From positions 1 through 64,000 of the forward strand of contig CANKYZ010000008.1 in NCBI GenBank assembly GCA_947488325.1: a DNA stretch of 64,000 nt, given 5' to 3'. The notes below the pieces were generated by a model, which was given only the letters and a program-made list of their open reading frames with translations, was not told the origin of the DNA and made no database searches. The DNA comes from an uncultured Erythrobacter sp. Its GTDB lineage: Bacteria > Pseudomonadota > Alphaproteobacteria > Sphingomonadales > Sphingomonadaceae. The stretch's first letter is position 1, and each line of letters starts with the position of its first letter. Below, one piece after another: positions 25,047 to 33,227 of the stretch. Made by a program: the position numbers and the translations under genes.

Positions 25047-25610
25047 TTAGGCGCGCTCTGTGATCTCACCGAAGATCGTGGAGCCTTGCGATTGCAAGTC
25101 AGCGACGAGCTTGCCGACGAACTTATGCATCTTCTTGAATGGCGGATGGTTCGCGATGCCGGTCTCGATATGCATATTCGCTCTGGCGTTCCATGACCTG
25201 ATCCGTGCCCGCAAATCTCTGTCCGAGAGAATATACGCGGCGACCGACAACCAGATCAGTTCGCGGCGGGGAGCGGTGAACTTCCACTGCGATGCAATCA
25301 CGCGGGCATAATCTCTCGCACAAAGCATCGTATGTGCTTGAAAGCGGGTTTCACAGCATTGCAAATAGAAGTCCGCCACAGCGCCATATTGTGCTTGGCT
25401 AGGATAGGCCTCACCCTCATAGCCGCGATACGGCAAGGTCTGACGGATTGCGAAGTGTTCAATGTCTCCCTCGCGCTCCAGAAAAGTAGTGATCCGCTGT
25501 CGCCGATGCTTTGTAGGGAGCTTGGAGAAAGCTCGCGCCTTTCCCGCCTCTCTGAGATCGATTGACCATTCCCTTTTAGTGGTTCGATCGGAAACATCAG
25601 AATCGAGCAT
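25047..25610 (-). CDS. Unknown element-borne protein
   Basis: 187 residues from the ATG at 25610 (MLDSDVSDR), chosen because GGAGGT lies four bases upstream. Soluble, basic at the N-terminus (KHRRQRITTFLERE), with WLSVAAYILSDRDLRARIRSW in the middle. No catalytic motif that I know is visible; in particular no DDE, HUH or tyrosine/serine recombinase signature. It converges with the two plus-strand genes of the element. Confidence 0.5.
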   Translation of the reverse strand: MLDSDVSDRTTKREWSIDLREAGKARAFSKLPTKHRRQRITTFLEREGDIEHFAIRQTLPYRGYEGEAYPSQAQYGAVADFYLQCCETRFQAHTMLCARDYARVIASQWKFTAPRRELIWLSVAAYILSDRDLRARIRSWNARANMHIETGIANHPPFKKMHKFVGKLVADLQSQGSTIFGEITERA

Positions 25611-25701
25611 CGGCACCTCCATCAGTCAGTTAAATCAAACTGCGTATGTGGGCGTCAATCTCGACCCGACTCGCGGATTGCACCGCTGGTCGTTGGGTAG
25701 G

Positions 25702-25938
25702 TCATTTATCGTAATTTCTACCGGGAAACACCTCCGCCTTAGTGCGGTTTAGATCATGCTCAGCATTCAAGCTTCTCACATAATCCCACCCCAATTTCAA
25801 AACTGAGGCAGAATGGCGATCAATAGCCTTACCACCAACTTGCCGAGCCGCTTCAACGCGAAGAGCTAGGTCTGCTCTCTGCCCCTTCAATTGAGAGTAT
25901 CGCTTCTTGAGCGAAGCCCTGAGGTTGGTTTGGCCCAT
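25702..25938 (-). CDS. Short coiled-coil protein, right-arm copy with a different C-terminus
   Basis: 78 residues. The first 30 are encoded in the right inverted repeat and match the left-arm ORF exactly. From residue 31 the sequence differs (ARQVGGKAIDRHSASVLKLG...). It seems the fuller version of the family. An inversion between the two repeats would exchange the C-terminal halves, though that is a speculative consequence of the layout. Confidence 0.5.
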   Translation of the reverse strand: MGQTNLRASLKKRYSQLKGQRADLALRVEAARQVGGKAIDRHSASVLKLGWDYVRSLNAEHDLNRTKAEVFPGRNYDK

Positions 25939-26026
25939 TATCTATTCCTTTGCTGTTTCGTGGACAGCAGGAATGTATGGGATCAGGGCTGGATCGAGCT
26001 AGGGAGCCCTTTGTGCGTTTGCTACC
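25848..26026 (-). repeat. Right 179-bp inverted repeat arm
   Basis: Exact reverse complement of 23992-24170, ending 14 bases before the tRNA-Gln gene's 3' end. Contains the leader and start of the 78-residue ORF. Confidence 0.9.
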
Positions 26027-26034
26027 TAATACCT

Positions 26035-26042
26035 GCAGTTTG
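26035..26042. repeat. Right copy of 8-bp direct repeat
   Basis: GCAGTTTG, 8 bases outside the right inverted repeat arm and overlapping the encoded CCA of tRNA-Gln by two bases; matches 23976-23983. Confidence 0.55.
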
Positions 26043-26114
26043 GATGCCCCGTGAGGATTCGAACCTCAATTGACGGAGTCAGAGTCCGTAGTCTTACCAT
26101 TAGACGACAGGGCA
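26041..26114 (-). tRNA. tRNA-Gln (anticodon CUG)
   Basis: Minus-strand cloverleaf: acceptor TGCCCTG/CGGGGCA, anticodon stem ACGGA/TCCGT with loop CTCTGAC giving anticodon CTG, T arm TGAGG-TTCGAAT-CCTCA, discriminator U, CCA encoded. Its 3' end touches the direct repeat of the inverted-repeat element, so this is the probable insertion hot spot. Confidence 0.95.
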
Positions 26115-26268
26115 TCATTGCTAAGCGTTCGAAACGCGAGACGCGCCTCCTAGTTTTGCGGCGATGCGGGGTCAAGGCTGAGCTTGCTTGCCCTGCTGCC
26201 GCACGCCTGTTAGATTTGCCTTCAGGTGCTGATGCTATTTTCGTGTCAGTGATATGAAAGAATGACTT

Positions 26269-27528
26269 ATGGCGGATACACTTCCGCCGGACGAAGACAG
26301 GAGTGCTGGTAAGAAACGGGGCGGCAAGTCCGGTAAAGTAGCCGATTTTCGCTACAAACGCTCCCACCAGCCAGGCAAACGATCAGGCTCTCGACGCAGC
26401 GGCAAGTCTGGCAGCGTTGAAGCCAGTGATCCCCCAAAAGGTGACCGCAGCCGCGGTATGCAAAAGCGTGGCCATTCGGCGCGCGCCAACCCAGCAGCCG
26501 GGGCGCCGCGCAAAGGTGAAGCCTATGCCGCGTTAGACCTTGGTACCAACAATTGCCGGCTGCTGATCGCGCGTCCCTCAGGCAAAGATTTCACTGTCAT
26601 TGACGCTTTCAGTCGTGTCGTGAAGTTGGGTGAAGACCTCGCTTCGACTGGCCGTCTGTCAGATGAGGCAATGGACCGTGCGTTGGGTGCTCTCACGATT
26701 TGTGCTGAGAAGCTGAAACGGCGCAATGTTCGGCTCGCTCGCTCGGTCGCGACAGAGGCCTGTCGCCGAGCGAGCAATGGAGCAGACTTTATCGAACGGG
26801 TCCGACAAGAAACCGGAATCGTGCTGGACATTATCAGTGCTGAAGAAGAAGCACGGCTTGCGGTTCTGGGCTGTCATATCCTCCTTGAACAAGGCAAAGG
26901 CCCTGCAGTCATTTTCGACATTGGCGGCGGCTCGACAGAGCTTGTGTTGCTCGAACCGGGTGGCAAAATTCCGCGGATTATTGATTGGCAAAGTGTTCCA
27001 TGGGGCGTGGTTTCACTGACTGATACAGTTGGCCGCATCGGATCTGGACGGGATACACGGATTGCCCGTTATGCAAAGATGCGTGAGGTAGTTTCTGAGA
27101 GTTTTGCTCCTTTTGCAGAACGGATCGCTGACGCCGCGAAGAGCGATGACATTCGCCTTTTGGGTACCAGCGGGACCGTAACAACACTGGCCAGCCTGCA
27201 CCTCGAATTGCCGCATTATGATCGCAAGGCGGTGGATGGATTGATCGTACCGTCGGAAGCGATGCGCAAGATCAGCACTGACCTATCATCTATGTCGCCA
27301 ACTGAGCGCAGCACGCTCCCTTGTATTGGTCAGGATCGGGCTGATTTGGTGGTGGCGGGATGTGCAATTCTAGAATCAATCCTAGACCTCTGGCCTGCAA
27401 CATGCCTAGGCGTCGCGGATCGCGGCATCCGCGAAGGTATCCTGCGCAGCCTGATGGCGGCTGAGCGTCAGAGCGAACGGAGTCTTAAGGCGCTGAACGA
27501 AACGCGTTCGGGCAAGGCCATAGGATAG
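26269..27528 (+). CDS. ppx: Ppx/GppA family exopolyphosphatase
   Basis: 419 residues with a basic, disordered N-terminal extension (about residues 1-80, many Lys/Arg/Ser/Gly) and then the ASKHA-type phosphatase core: AALDLGTNNCRLLIARP, VATEACRRASNG, ISAEEEARLAVLG, IFDIGGGSTELVLLE, and LGTSGTVTTLASL. It cleaves terminal phosphate from polyphosphate or pppGpp. A N-terminal extension of this type is unusual and could bind polyanion or nucleic acid. The gene is followed by rlmE with a 4-base gap, so they share an operon. Confidence 0.88.
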   Translation: MADTLPPDEDRSAGKKRGGKSGKVADFRYKRSHQPGKRSGSRRSGKSGSVEASDPPKGDRSRGMQKRGHSARANPAAGAPRKGEAYAALDLGTNNCRLLIARPSGKDFTVIDAFSRVVKLGEDLASTGRLSDEAMDRALGALTICAEKLKRRNVRLARSVATEACRRASNGADFIERVRQETGIVLDIISAEEEARLAVLGCHILLEQGKGPAVIFDIGGGSTELVLLEPGGKIPRIIDWQSVPWGVVSLTDTVGRIGSGRDTRIARYAKMREVVSESFAPFAERIADAAKSDDIRLLGTSGTVTTLASLHLELPHYDRKAVDGLIVPSEAMRKISTDLSSMSPTERSTLPCIGQDRADLVVAGCAILESILDLWPATCLGVADRGIREGILRSLMAAERQSERSLKALNETRSGKAIG

Positions 27529-27532
27529 AAAA

Positions 27533-28201
27533 ATGAGCAGATCAGGCAAAGACCCCGATCGCCGCGTCAAGACGGCGAAAAAGCGCACCGCGTCACAGGT
27601 ACGCTGGTTGGAGCGCCAGCTGAATGACCCTTATGTCAAACAGGCTAAAGCCGACGGATATCGCAGTCGCGCTGCCTATAAGTTAATCGAGCTGGACGAG
27701 CGCTTTTCATTGATTCGTAAGTCCAGACGGGTCGTCGATTTGGGAATTGCGCCGGGCGGATGGAGCCAAGTGATCCGCGCAAAAGTGCCCAAGGCCAAAA
27801 TCGTTGGCATCGACCTATTGCCGACCGAACCGATCGAAGGTGTCATCATCTTTGAGATGGACTTTATGGATGATGCTGCTCCAGCCGCGCTTGAAGACGC
27901 ATTAGGCGGTGCACCTGATCTCGTTCTTTCTGATATGGCGGCGAATACGGTTGGCCACAAACAAACCGACCATTTGCGCACGATGGCACTGGTTGAAGCA
28001 GGCGCATGGTTTGCAACCGAAACGCTGGAAAAGGGTGGCGCGTTCGTTGCGAAGGTCCTGGCTGGCGGAACCGATGTTGAATTGCTGACGCTGCTCAAGA
28101 AGCATTTTACCAGCGTAAAGCACGCCAAACCTCCAGCGAGCCGCAAGGGCTCATCTGAATGGTACGTCGTTGCTCAGGGTTTCAAAGGGCGAGATAGCTA
28201 A
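27533..28201 (+). CDS. rlmE: 23S rRNA 2'-O-methyltransferase RlmE
   Basis: RlmE (FtsJ) methylates U2552 of 23S rRNA. 222 residues. Catalytic K-D-K-E tetrad positions are visible: YKLIELDERF (Lys), VLSDMAANTVG (Asp), GAFVAKVLAGG (Lys) and SSEWYVVAQG (Glu). SAM-binding motif VVDLGIAPGGWSQV. Slightly extended basic N-terminus (KTAKKRTASQVRWLERQLND). Confidence 0.95.
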   Translation: MSRSGKDPDRRVKTAKKRTASQVRWLERQLNDPYVKQAKADGYRSRAAYKLIELDERFSLIRKSRRVVDLGIAPGGWSQVIRAKVPKAKIVGIDLLPTEPIEGVIIFEMDFMDDAAPAALEDALGGAPDLVLSDMAANTVGHKQTDHLRTMALVEAGAWFATETLEKGGAFVAKVLAGGTDVELLTLLKKHFTSVKHAKPPASRKGSSEWYVVAQGFKGRDS

Positions 28202-28218
28202 CCCGCTCGCTTAGCGGA

Positions 28219-28944
28219 TTAGTCGCTCGCTTCAGCCGCTTCGATTTCTTCGGAAGTGGCTTCGGCGTCGTTCTGATCGACTTCGGCTGCGGCTTCTTGA
28301 TCGGCCAACGCTTCCGCTTCTTCATCAGCTACTGTTTCGTCAACCGTCTCTTCGGCGGCCTCTGCAATGTATTCGGGGATAGGGAGATTCGACCCATTCG
28401 CATTCATGTAGAGCGCCACCGCCGCGCGGTCTTCAATTTTGGAAAGACCGGCAAAACCCATCTTCGTACCATCCATGTAGCCGCGCGGATTGTTGAGCCA
28501 ATCGTTCATCTCATCCCAGCCCCATTGGCCACCAAAACTCGCCATCACGCCGGAATATTCATAACCAGATACGCCGCCGACTGAACTGCCCATAATACCG
28601 TAGAGATTCGGGCCGACGCCATTTGCACCGCCTTGATCGATTGTGTGGCATGCCGCACACTTGGCGAAAACACGCTCGCCAGCGGAGACATCAACGCCTT
28701 CCATATTCAACGCTTCGTCCATTGTCATTTCAACCGCGCCAGCTTCAATCTCGACGCCCTCAATCACATAACCCAAAGTTTCGGGCCGCTGCGGAGAATC
28801 GCCATGGAAGTGCTTCCCGGCCAAGATCGAAAGACCAAGGCCAAGCCCGGCTGCAAAAAGCACCCAGCCTGCCGCGGTGTTGAACAGGTCGCCTGAGCCC
28901 GTGTCGGTGCTTGGCGTTGCGTCATTGGTGGTTTTGTCTGTCAT
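28219..28944 (-). CDS. Membrane-anchored c-type cytochrome (CycM-like)
   Basis: 241 residues from MTDKTTNDA. One N-terminal transmembrane anchor (residues about 25-42, AAGWVLFAAGLGLGLSILAG). Then a class I cytochrome c domain with the haem site FAKCAACHTID (CxxCH) and a distal Met in the GTKMGFAGLSKI segment. The long C-terminal tail (about 55 residues) is very acidic (Glu/Asp/Ala). It resembles the CycM-type electron carriers from the bc1 complex to cytochrome oxidase in alphaproteobacteria. It converges with rlmE and diverges from pheA. Confidence 0.9.
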   Translation of the reverse strand: MTDKTTNDATPSTDTGSGDLFNTAAGWVLFAAGLGLGLSILAGKHFHGDSPQRPETLGYVIEGVEIEAGAVEMTMDEALNMEGVDVSAGERVFAKCAACHTIDQGGANGVGPNLYGIMGSSVGGVSGYEYSGVMASFGGQWGWDEMNDWLNNPRGYMDGTKMGFAGLSKIEDRAAVALYMNANGSNLPIPEYIAEAAEETVDETVADEEAEALADQEAAAEVDQNDAEATSEEIEAAEASD

Positions 28945-29087
28945 CCCGGCGTCCCCATAATGCCGCCCTTGTACCCGCGCAAGGTGAAACACATCAAGAA
29001 TTGGTGCATGAATTGCAAGCCCTCTTGCCAATACCCTTACTGTCGCCCTTGCAGCTTAAGCATCCGGGCTATAGCAGACCCGCAATC

Positions 29088-29981
29088 ATGCGTAGCTTTC
29101 CCGGACCTGCCTTAGCCATTGTCGATGATTTGCGCCAAGCCGCAGATGCTGATCCAACGCGTGCGATCGCGTTTCAAGGATCGCCCGGAGCAAATTCACA
29201 CAGAGCCGCTCTGGAAGCGCGCCCAGAAGCACTGCCGTTGCCTTGTTTTAGCTTCGAGGATGCTTTGGAAGCTGTGAAGGATGGGCGTGCAGGCCAAGCA
29301 ATCATTCCAATAGAAAATTCCCAGCACGGACGCGTAGCTGACATCCATTTTCTGCTGCCTGAAAGCGGGCTTTCGATAGTTGGCGAACATTTTACGCCGA
29401 TCCATCACGCTTTGATGGGATTAAGTAAAGGACCGTTCGAAGCCGCCTACAGTCACCCTCAAGCTCTGGGGCAATCTCGCTTTTTCTTGCGTGATAGGGG
29501 AATTGTGCCGCTCAGTTATGCAGACACCGCGGGCGCTGCTGCGTTTGTGAGCGAGCGCGGGGATCCAAAACTGGCAGCCATCGCGCCTGCCATCGCAGCA
29601 GAACTCTATGGCTTAGAAATCGTCGAACGACATGTCGAAGACAGCGACGATAATATGACCCGGTTTGTGATCCTCGCTGACAAACCGACATTCCTAAATG
29701 TCGATGATTCCAAACCGGCTATGACAACATTCATCTTTGAGGTGAAGAACATTCCTGCCGCCCTCTATAAAGCGCTAGGCGGGTTTGCGACCAATGGCGT
29801 CAACATGACCAAATTAGAAAGCTATCAGCAGGGTACAAGCTTTTCAGCGACACGCTTTTATGCAGACATAATTGGAGTTCCCGGCGATCCAGCAGTTGAT
29901 CAAGCACTGGAGGAATGTGCGTTCTATTCCAAGGAATTGCGTGTGCTCGGCACATATCAACAGGCGCGTAAACGCGGCTAA
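29088..29981 (+). CDS. pheA: Prephenate dehydratase
   Basis: 297 residues. It makes phenylpyruvate from prephenate for phenylalanine synthesis. N-terminal PDT domain (about residues 24-205) with IAFQGSPGANSHRAA, IPIENSQHGRVADIH and DNMTRFVILADK; then an ACT domain (about 215-285) with MTTFIFEVKNIPAALYKALG and LESYQQGTSF, which binds phenylalanine for feedback control. Start at MRSFPGPA. Intact single-function enzyme without a chorismate mutase domain. Confidence 0.93.
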   Translation: MRSFPGPALAIVDDLRQAADADPTRAIAFQGSPGANSHRAALEARPEALPLPCFSFEDALEAVKDGRAGQAIIPIENSQHGRVADIHFLLPESGLSIVGEHFTPIHHALMGLSKGPFEAAYSHPQALGQSRFFLRDRGIVPLSYADTAGAAAFVSERGDPKLAAIAPAIAAELYGLEIVERHVEDSDDNMTRFVILADKPTFLNVDDSKPAMTTFIFEVKNIPAALYKALGGFATNGVNMTKLESYQQGTSFSATRFYADIIGVPGDPAVDQALEECAFYSKELRVLGTYQQARKRG

Positions 29982-30087
29982 AACACCTCCAAATGGCCGT
30001 TCACCAATAAAAATGCGGTCTGTACAAGACAAGTACTCTGCAAAGCCTGTTGCACGGCGCCATGAGGCGTGCCACGACTGAGCCCGC

Positions 30088-30837
30088 ATGACGAACACGG
30101 TGCAGACTAATCCGGCAAACACAAGTCCGGCAGAAACAGGACCACCTGTCGAAAGTCCCGCATCATCCAGCGGCGATGCGCCAGATAGCTGGCGCGAAAT
30201 ACGCGACAACAGCAATATCCAATTCGAAGAAATTCAGCTTGTCCCTCCTGAGCCTTACGAACCCGGCTGGTTTGAAGAATCACTGAGCGCAATCTTTGAA
30301 TTTCTCGTCAACTTGTTTTCTCCCCTTGGTCATTTAATCGGTGTCTCTTGGCCCATTCTACAATGGGTCCTGTTGGGCATGGTGGTCGTCTTTGTGCTTT
30401 ATCTTATCTTACGGACTGTTGGTCCGCTTGCGAGCAGAAACCGAAAGAAACGGACCGCCAAAAGCACCCCCGAATGGCAACCCGATCGCAACGAAAGCAT
30501 CGCCTTACTTGAGGATGCCGACCGGCTCGCCGCAGAAGGGCGATACGACGAAGCGACGCACCTGCTTCTAAAGCGCAGCGTCGGGCAAATCGCTGATGCC
30601 CGGCCTGATTGGGTCGATCCATCAAGCACGGCCCGCGAATTGGCTGCATTGCCGGCATTGTCCGATGCTGCCCGTGCGGCTTTTGCCACGATTTCGGAAC
30701 GAGTAGAACGCAGCCTATTCGCCCTACGCTCGCTTGAACAAAACGATTGGGAGGCAGCTCGTTCTGCCTATGCAAACTTCGCTCTTGCCCGGATTGAAGG
30801 CCCCACCCGAGCAATTGGTCGTGAGATGGTGGTATGA
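30088..30837 (+). CDS. DUF4129 domain protein
   Basis: 249 residues: polar N-terminus, one or two hydrophobic segments at about residues 70-110 (LNFFSPLGHLIG... then VLLGMVVVFVLYLILRTVG), and a C-terminal DUF4129 domain containing EDADRLAAEGRYDEATHLLL and PSSTARELAALPALSDAARAAF. First gene of the MoxR operon. In such operons these proteins accompany DUF58 and MoxR; exact role unknown. Stop overlaps DUF4350 start by 4 bases. Confidence 0.8.
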   Translation: MTNTVQTNPANTSPAETGPPVESPASSSGDAPDSWREIRDNSNIQFEEIQLVPPEPYEPGWFEESLSAIFEFLVNLFSPLGHLIGVSWPILQWVLLGMVVVFVLYLILRTVGPLASRNRKKRTAKSTPEWQPDRNESIALLEDADRLAAEGRYDEATHLLLKRSVGQIADARPDWVDPSSTARELAALPALSDAARAAFATISERVERSLFALRSLEQNDWEAARSAYANFALARIEGPTRAIGREMVV

Positions 30838-32114
30838 GCAGCGGATCTCAGCGCGCGCGCGACGCCTCTCCATTCAGTCGCGGCGCGGTGCTCGCAGTGA
30901 TTGGGGTCGGATTCTTAGCCTTCATCGCCATGCTCTATTCTATCGGCATTGGCGATACTGGTCCGCGGGATAGCGGCGGGGCGGCCCATGCAGCGGCGGA
31001 TGGCATCAATGGATTTTCCGGACTTGTCGAATTGCTTGAAGGCGAAGACTATGCGGTAGAGCGTTCGCACGGTCGTGAAGGGTTAGAGACAACCGATCTG
31101 CTGATACTGACACCGCCGCGATATACCGACCCGAAGGAATTTGCGCAGATCCTTGAAAATCGTGAATTTCTTGGTCCGACACTCGTCATTCTTCCCAAAT
31201 GGTCGACCGCATCACCCCGAAACAACGTGGCCGAGGAAGACGCAGATCGGATGCGCGGCGACTGGGTTTCTCTAACGGGTGCCAGCGCACTGACCTGGAC
31301 GGAAGAACTGCCTGCGCCGTTTACGATCACGCATGAGATCGAAGAGTTAGAAGCCGACGAAGCGCCTTATTGGAAGGGGCTTGGCCTATCCGGTGAATTG
31401 CCAACCAAGACTGTTCTTTATGCCGAGGAGAGTTCGTCGCATGAACCGGTTATGGTCGATGGCGCCGGCCATATTCTCGCGCTCAACGTCGTTGGCGAGC
31501 CCGGAACAAACTATTACGAGAATTCGCATTGGACGATGTTTGTCGTCGAACCGGATCTGGTGAACAATTACGGTATGGCAGATCCTCAACGCGCAGCTGC
31601 CGCGCTGGCTTTGGTGAGAGAGGCCGGATATGGCGACATGGATTCTGTCACGTTCGACCTGTCGCTCAATGGTTATGGCAATTCAGTCAATCTGCTGACT
31701 TTGGCGTTTCAACCACCCTTCCTCGCAGCAACCCTCTGCTTGATCCTTGCAATGTTGATCGTTGGCTGGCGTGCGTTTTTGCGGTTTGGCCCGGCGGTGG
31801 CTGGAACTCCAGATATTGCCTTTGGAAAACAGCGATTGGTCAGCAACGGGGCGAGCCTGATTGTGCGGGCACGGCGATTGGGTTTGCTTGCAGAACCCTA
31901 TACGAATTTGATTGAACGTCGGCTTGGTCGCGCGCTTGGAATTGCAAAACCAAACGCGGACGCAATCGATACCGCATTGGCGGTTCGCTTGCCTGAAGAG
32001 GAGTCTTTTTCGAGGCGCGCGACTAGGCTGCAAGGCGCCAGAAAACCAATGGATGTACTGCGCGCTGCGCAATCGCTCAACGAGCTGACAGATAAAGTGA
32101 CAATAAAGAAGTGA
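30834..32114 (+). CDS. DUF4350 domain protein
   Basis: 426 residues. N-terminal membrane segment (about residues 21-42), a periplasmic domain with GFSGLVELLEGEDYAVERSHG and LILTPPRYTDPKEFAQIL, typical of DUF4350, and a second membrane segment at about residues 300-320. The tail is basic. The stop TGA overlaps a GTG that begins a 26-codon mini-ORF (GTGA). Part of the MoxR operon. Confidence 0.8.
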   Translation: MSSGSQRARDASPFSRGAVLAVIGVGFLAFIAMLYSIGIGDTGPRDSGGAAHAAADGINGFSGLVELLEGEDYAVERSHGREGLETTDLLILTPPRYTDPKEFAQILENREFLGPTLVILPKWSTASPRNNVAEEDADRMRGDWVSLTGASALTWTEELPAPFTITHEIEELEADEAPYWKGLGLSGELPTKTVLYAEESSSHEPVMVDGAGHILALNVVGEPGTNYYENSHWTMFVVEPDLVNNYGMADPQRAAAALALVREAGYGDMDSVTFDLSLNGYGNSVNLLTLAFQPPFLAATLCLILAMLIVGWRAFLRFGPAVAGTPDIAFGKQRLVSNGASLIVRARRLGLLAEPYTNLIERRLGRALGIAKPNADAIDTALAVRLPEEESFSRRATRLQGARKPMDVLRAAQSLNELTDKVTIKK

Positions 32115-32191
32115 TTGCTGAAAAAACGAAGCTGAAAACGATGCTTAAGAAAACGACGCTTAGGAAAACGACAGGGACACCCGCCAAATGA
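32111..32191 (+). CDS. Mini-ORF bridging DUF4350 and moxR, with 5-residue repeats
   Basis: A 27-codon frame (26 residues) starts at the GTG that overlaps the DUF4350 stop (GTGA) and ends with TGA overlapping the moxR start (ATGA). The peptide is basic, with a five-residue period: [17 protein letters not shown]. The DNA carries near-perfect 15-base direct repeats beginning AAAACGA at 32135, 32150 and 32165, with a shorter copy at 32123. Translation would couple the two genes, but no strong ribosome site precedes the GTG. It may only be a spacer with expanded repeats. I cannot show it is expressed. Confidence 0.35.
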   Translation: MIAEKTKLKTMLKKTTLRKTTGTPAK

Positions 32192-33207
32192 CCACTGAAT
32201 CAGCCAATCCGGCCCCTGCCAAAACCGGCAGCGCTCCACAGGAAATAGGCATGACGTTGGGCGATGTGCGCAACCTCGCCAATGCAATCCGCGCCGAAGT
32301 GGCAAAAGCCGTTGTCGGTCAAGAAGCCATGATTGATCAGTTGTTAGTTGCATTGATCAGTCAGGGCCATGTCTTGCTTGAAGGGCCGCCAGGGACCGCA
32401 AAAACATTTCTGGCACAGGCGTTTTCAACCGCGCTTGGCCTAGGATTCGGACGCATTCAGTTCACGCCTGATCTTTTGCCTGGCGACATCTTGGGCTCCA
32501 ACCTGTTCAATTTCCAGACAAGTGAGTTCACACTGACTCGCGGTCCGGTCTTCTGCGAATTGCTGTTGGCAGATGAGATCAACCGCACGCCGCCAAAGAC
32601 ACAGGCCGCTTTGCTGGAGGCGATGCAGGAACGGCGCGTAACCTTGGACGGCGAGACCCATGAATTACCGCCGCGCTTTATGGTGGTCGCAACTCAAAAC
32701 CCGATAGAAAATCAGGGCGTTTACCCACTGCCCGAAGCGCAGCTTGACCGATTTCTCTTCAAACTGCTAGTTCAATATCCCAATGAAGCCGAAGAAACGC
32801 GGATCGTCGCCAGTTACGGATCGCGGCAAGGGGTTTTGCGACCGGCGGATCTGGGCGTAAAAGCAGTCGCCAATGCCGAATTGCTTGTCTCTGCCAGCGC
32901 TGCTCTCGACCATGTCACTGTCGCCGATGAGATAACGCAATATGTCGTGCGGTTGGTGCGTGCGACCCGCGAACATGGTGAACTGGCAGTGGGTGCATCG
33001 CCGCGCGCAGCTGTGATGCTGGCCAATGCAGCCCGCGCACGAGCAGCATTGGAAGGGCGAGCCTACGCGATCCCTGACGACGTTAAGGCGCTAGCCGTTC
33101 CAGTGCTTCGCCACCGCCTGACGCTTAGCCCTGCCGCAGAGATTGAAGGGCGTGATGTTGAAGCGCTGGTCGCCGAACTGATCGAAGCCACCGAGGCACC
33201 ACGCTAA
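32188..33207 (+). CDS. MoxR-family AAA+ ATPase
   Basis: 339 residues. Walker A GPPGTAKT (residues about 66-73), Walker [22 protein letters not shown], sensor 1 near [23 protein letters not shown], and a C-terminal lid with arginine-rich helices. MoxR ATPases act as chaperones together with DUF58/VWA partners. It sits between DUF4350 and DUF58 genes, as is usual for this operon. Membrane proteins on both sides suggest a role in assembling or maintaining envelope complexes. Confidence 0.92.
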   Translation: MTTESANPAPAKTGSAPQEIGMTLGDVRNLANAIRAEVAKAVVGQEAMIDQLLVALISQGHVLLEGPPGTAKTFLAQAFSTALGLGFGRIQFTPDLLPGDILGSNLFNFQTSEFTLTRGPVFCELLLADEINRTPPKTQAALLEAMQERRVTLDGETHELPPRFMVVATQNPIENQGVYPLPEAQLDRFLFKLLVQYPNEAEETRIVASYGSRQGVLRPADLGVKAVANAELLVSASAALDHVTVADEITQYVVRLVRATREHGELAVGASPRAAVMLANAARARAALEGRAYAIPDDVKALAVPVLRHRLTLSPAAEIEGRDVEALVAELIEATEAPR

Positions 33208-33227
33208 GATGAAGGCTAAATGATCTA

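Larger units (their letters stand above)
23984..26034. mobile_element. 2.05-kb element with long terminal inverted repeats at tRNA-Gln
   Basis: Two perfect 179-bp inverted copies (23992-24170 and 25848-26026) enclose about 1.68 kb of AT-richer DNA with unrecognised genes. The next 8 bases outward still match partly in inverted orientation (5 of 8), and then an 8-base direct repeat GCAGTTTG follows on each side. The right repeat overlaps the CCA end of the tRNA-Gln gene. The layout (direct repeat, inverted end, cargo, inverted end, direct repeat) is that of a transposed unit or a composite of two small inverted elements. No transposase, integrase or resolvase motif is present, so mobilisation would need to come from elsewhere. 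Confidence 0.65.

Noticed and set aside
23984..26034. Tyrosine-recombinase integrated island with attL/attR made from the tRNA-Gln 3' end
   Set aside because: No integrase and no copy of the tRNA 3' segment at the left end; only GCAGTTTG is shared, which overlaps the tRNA by two bases.
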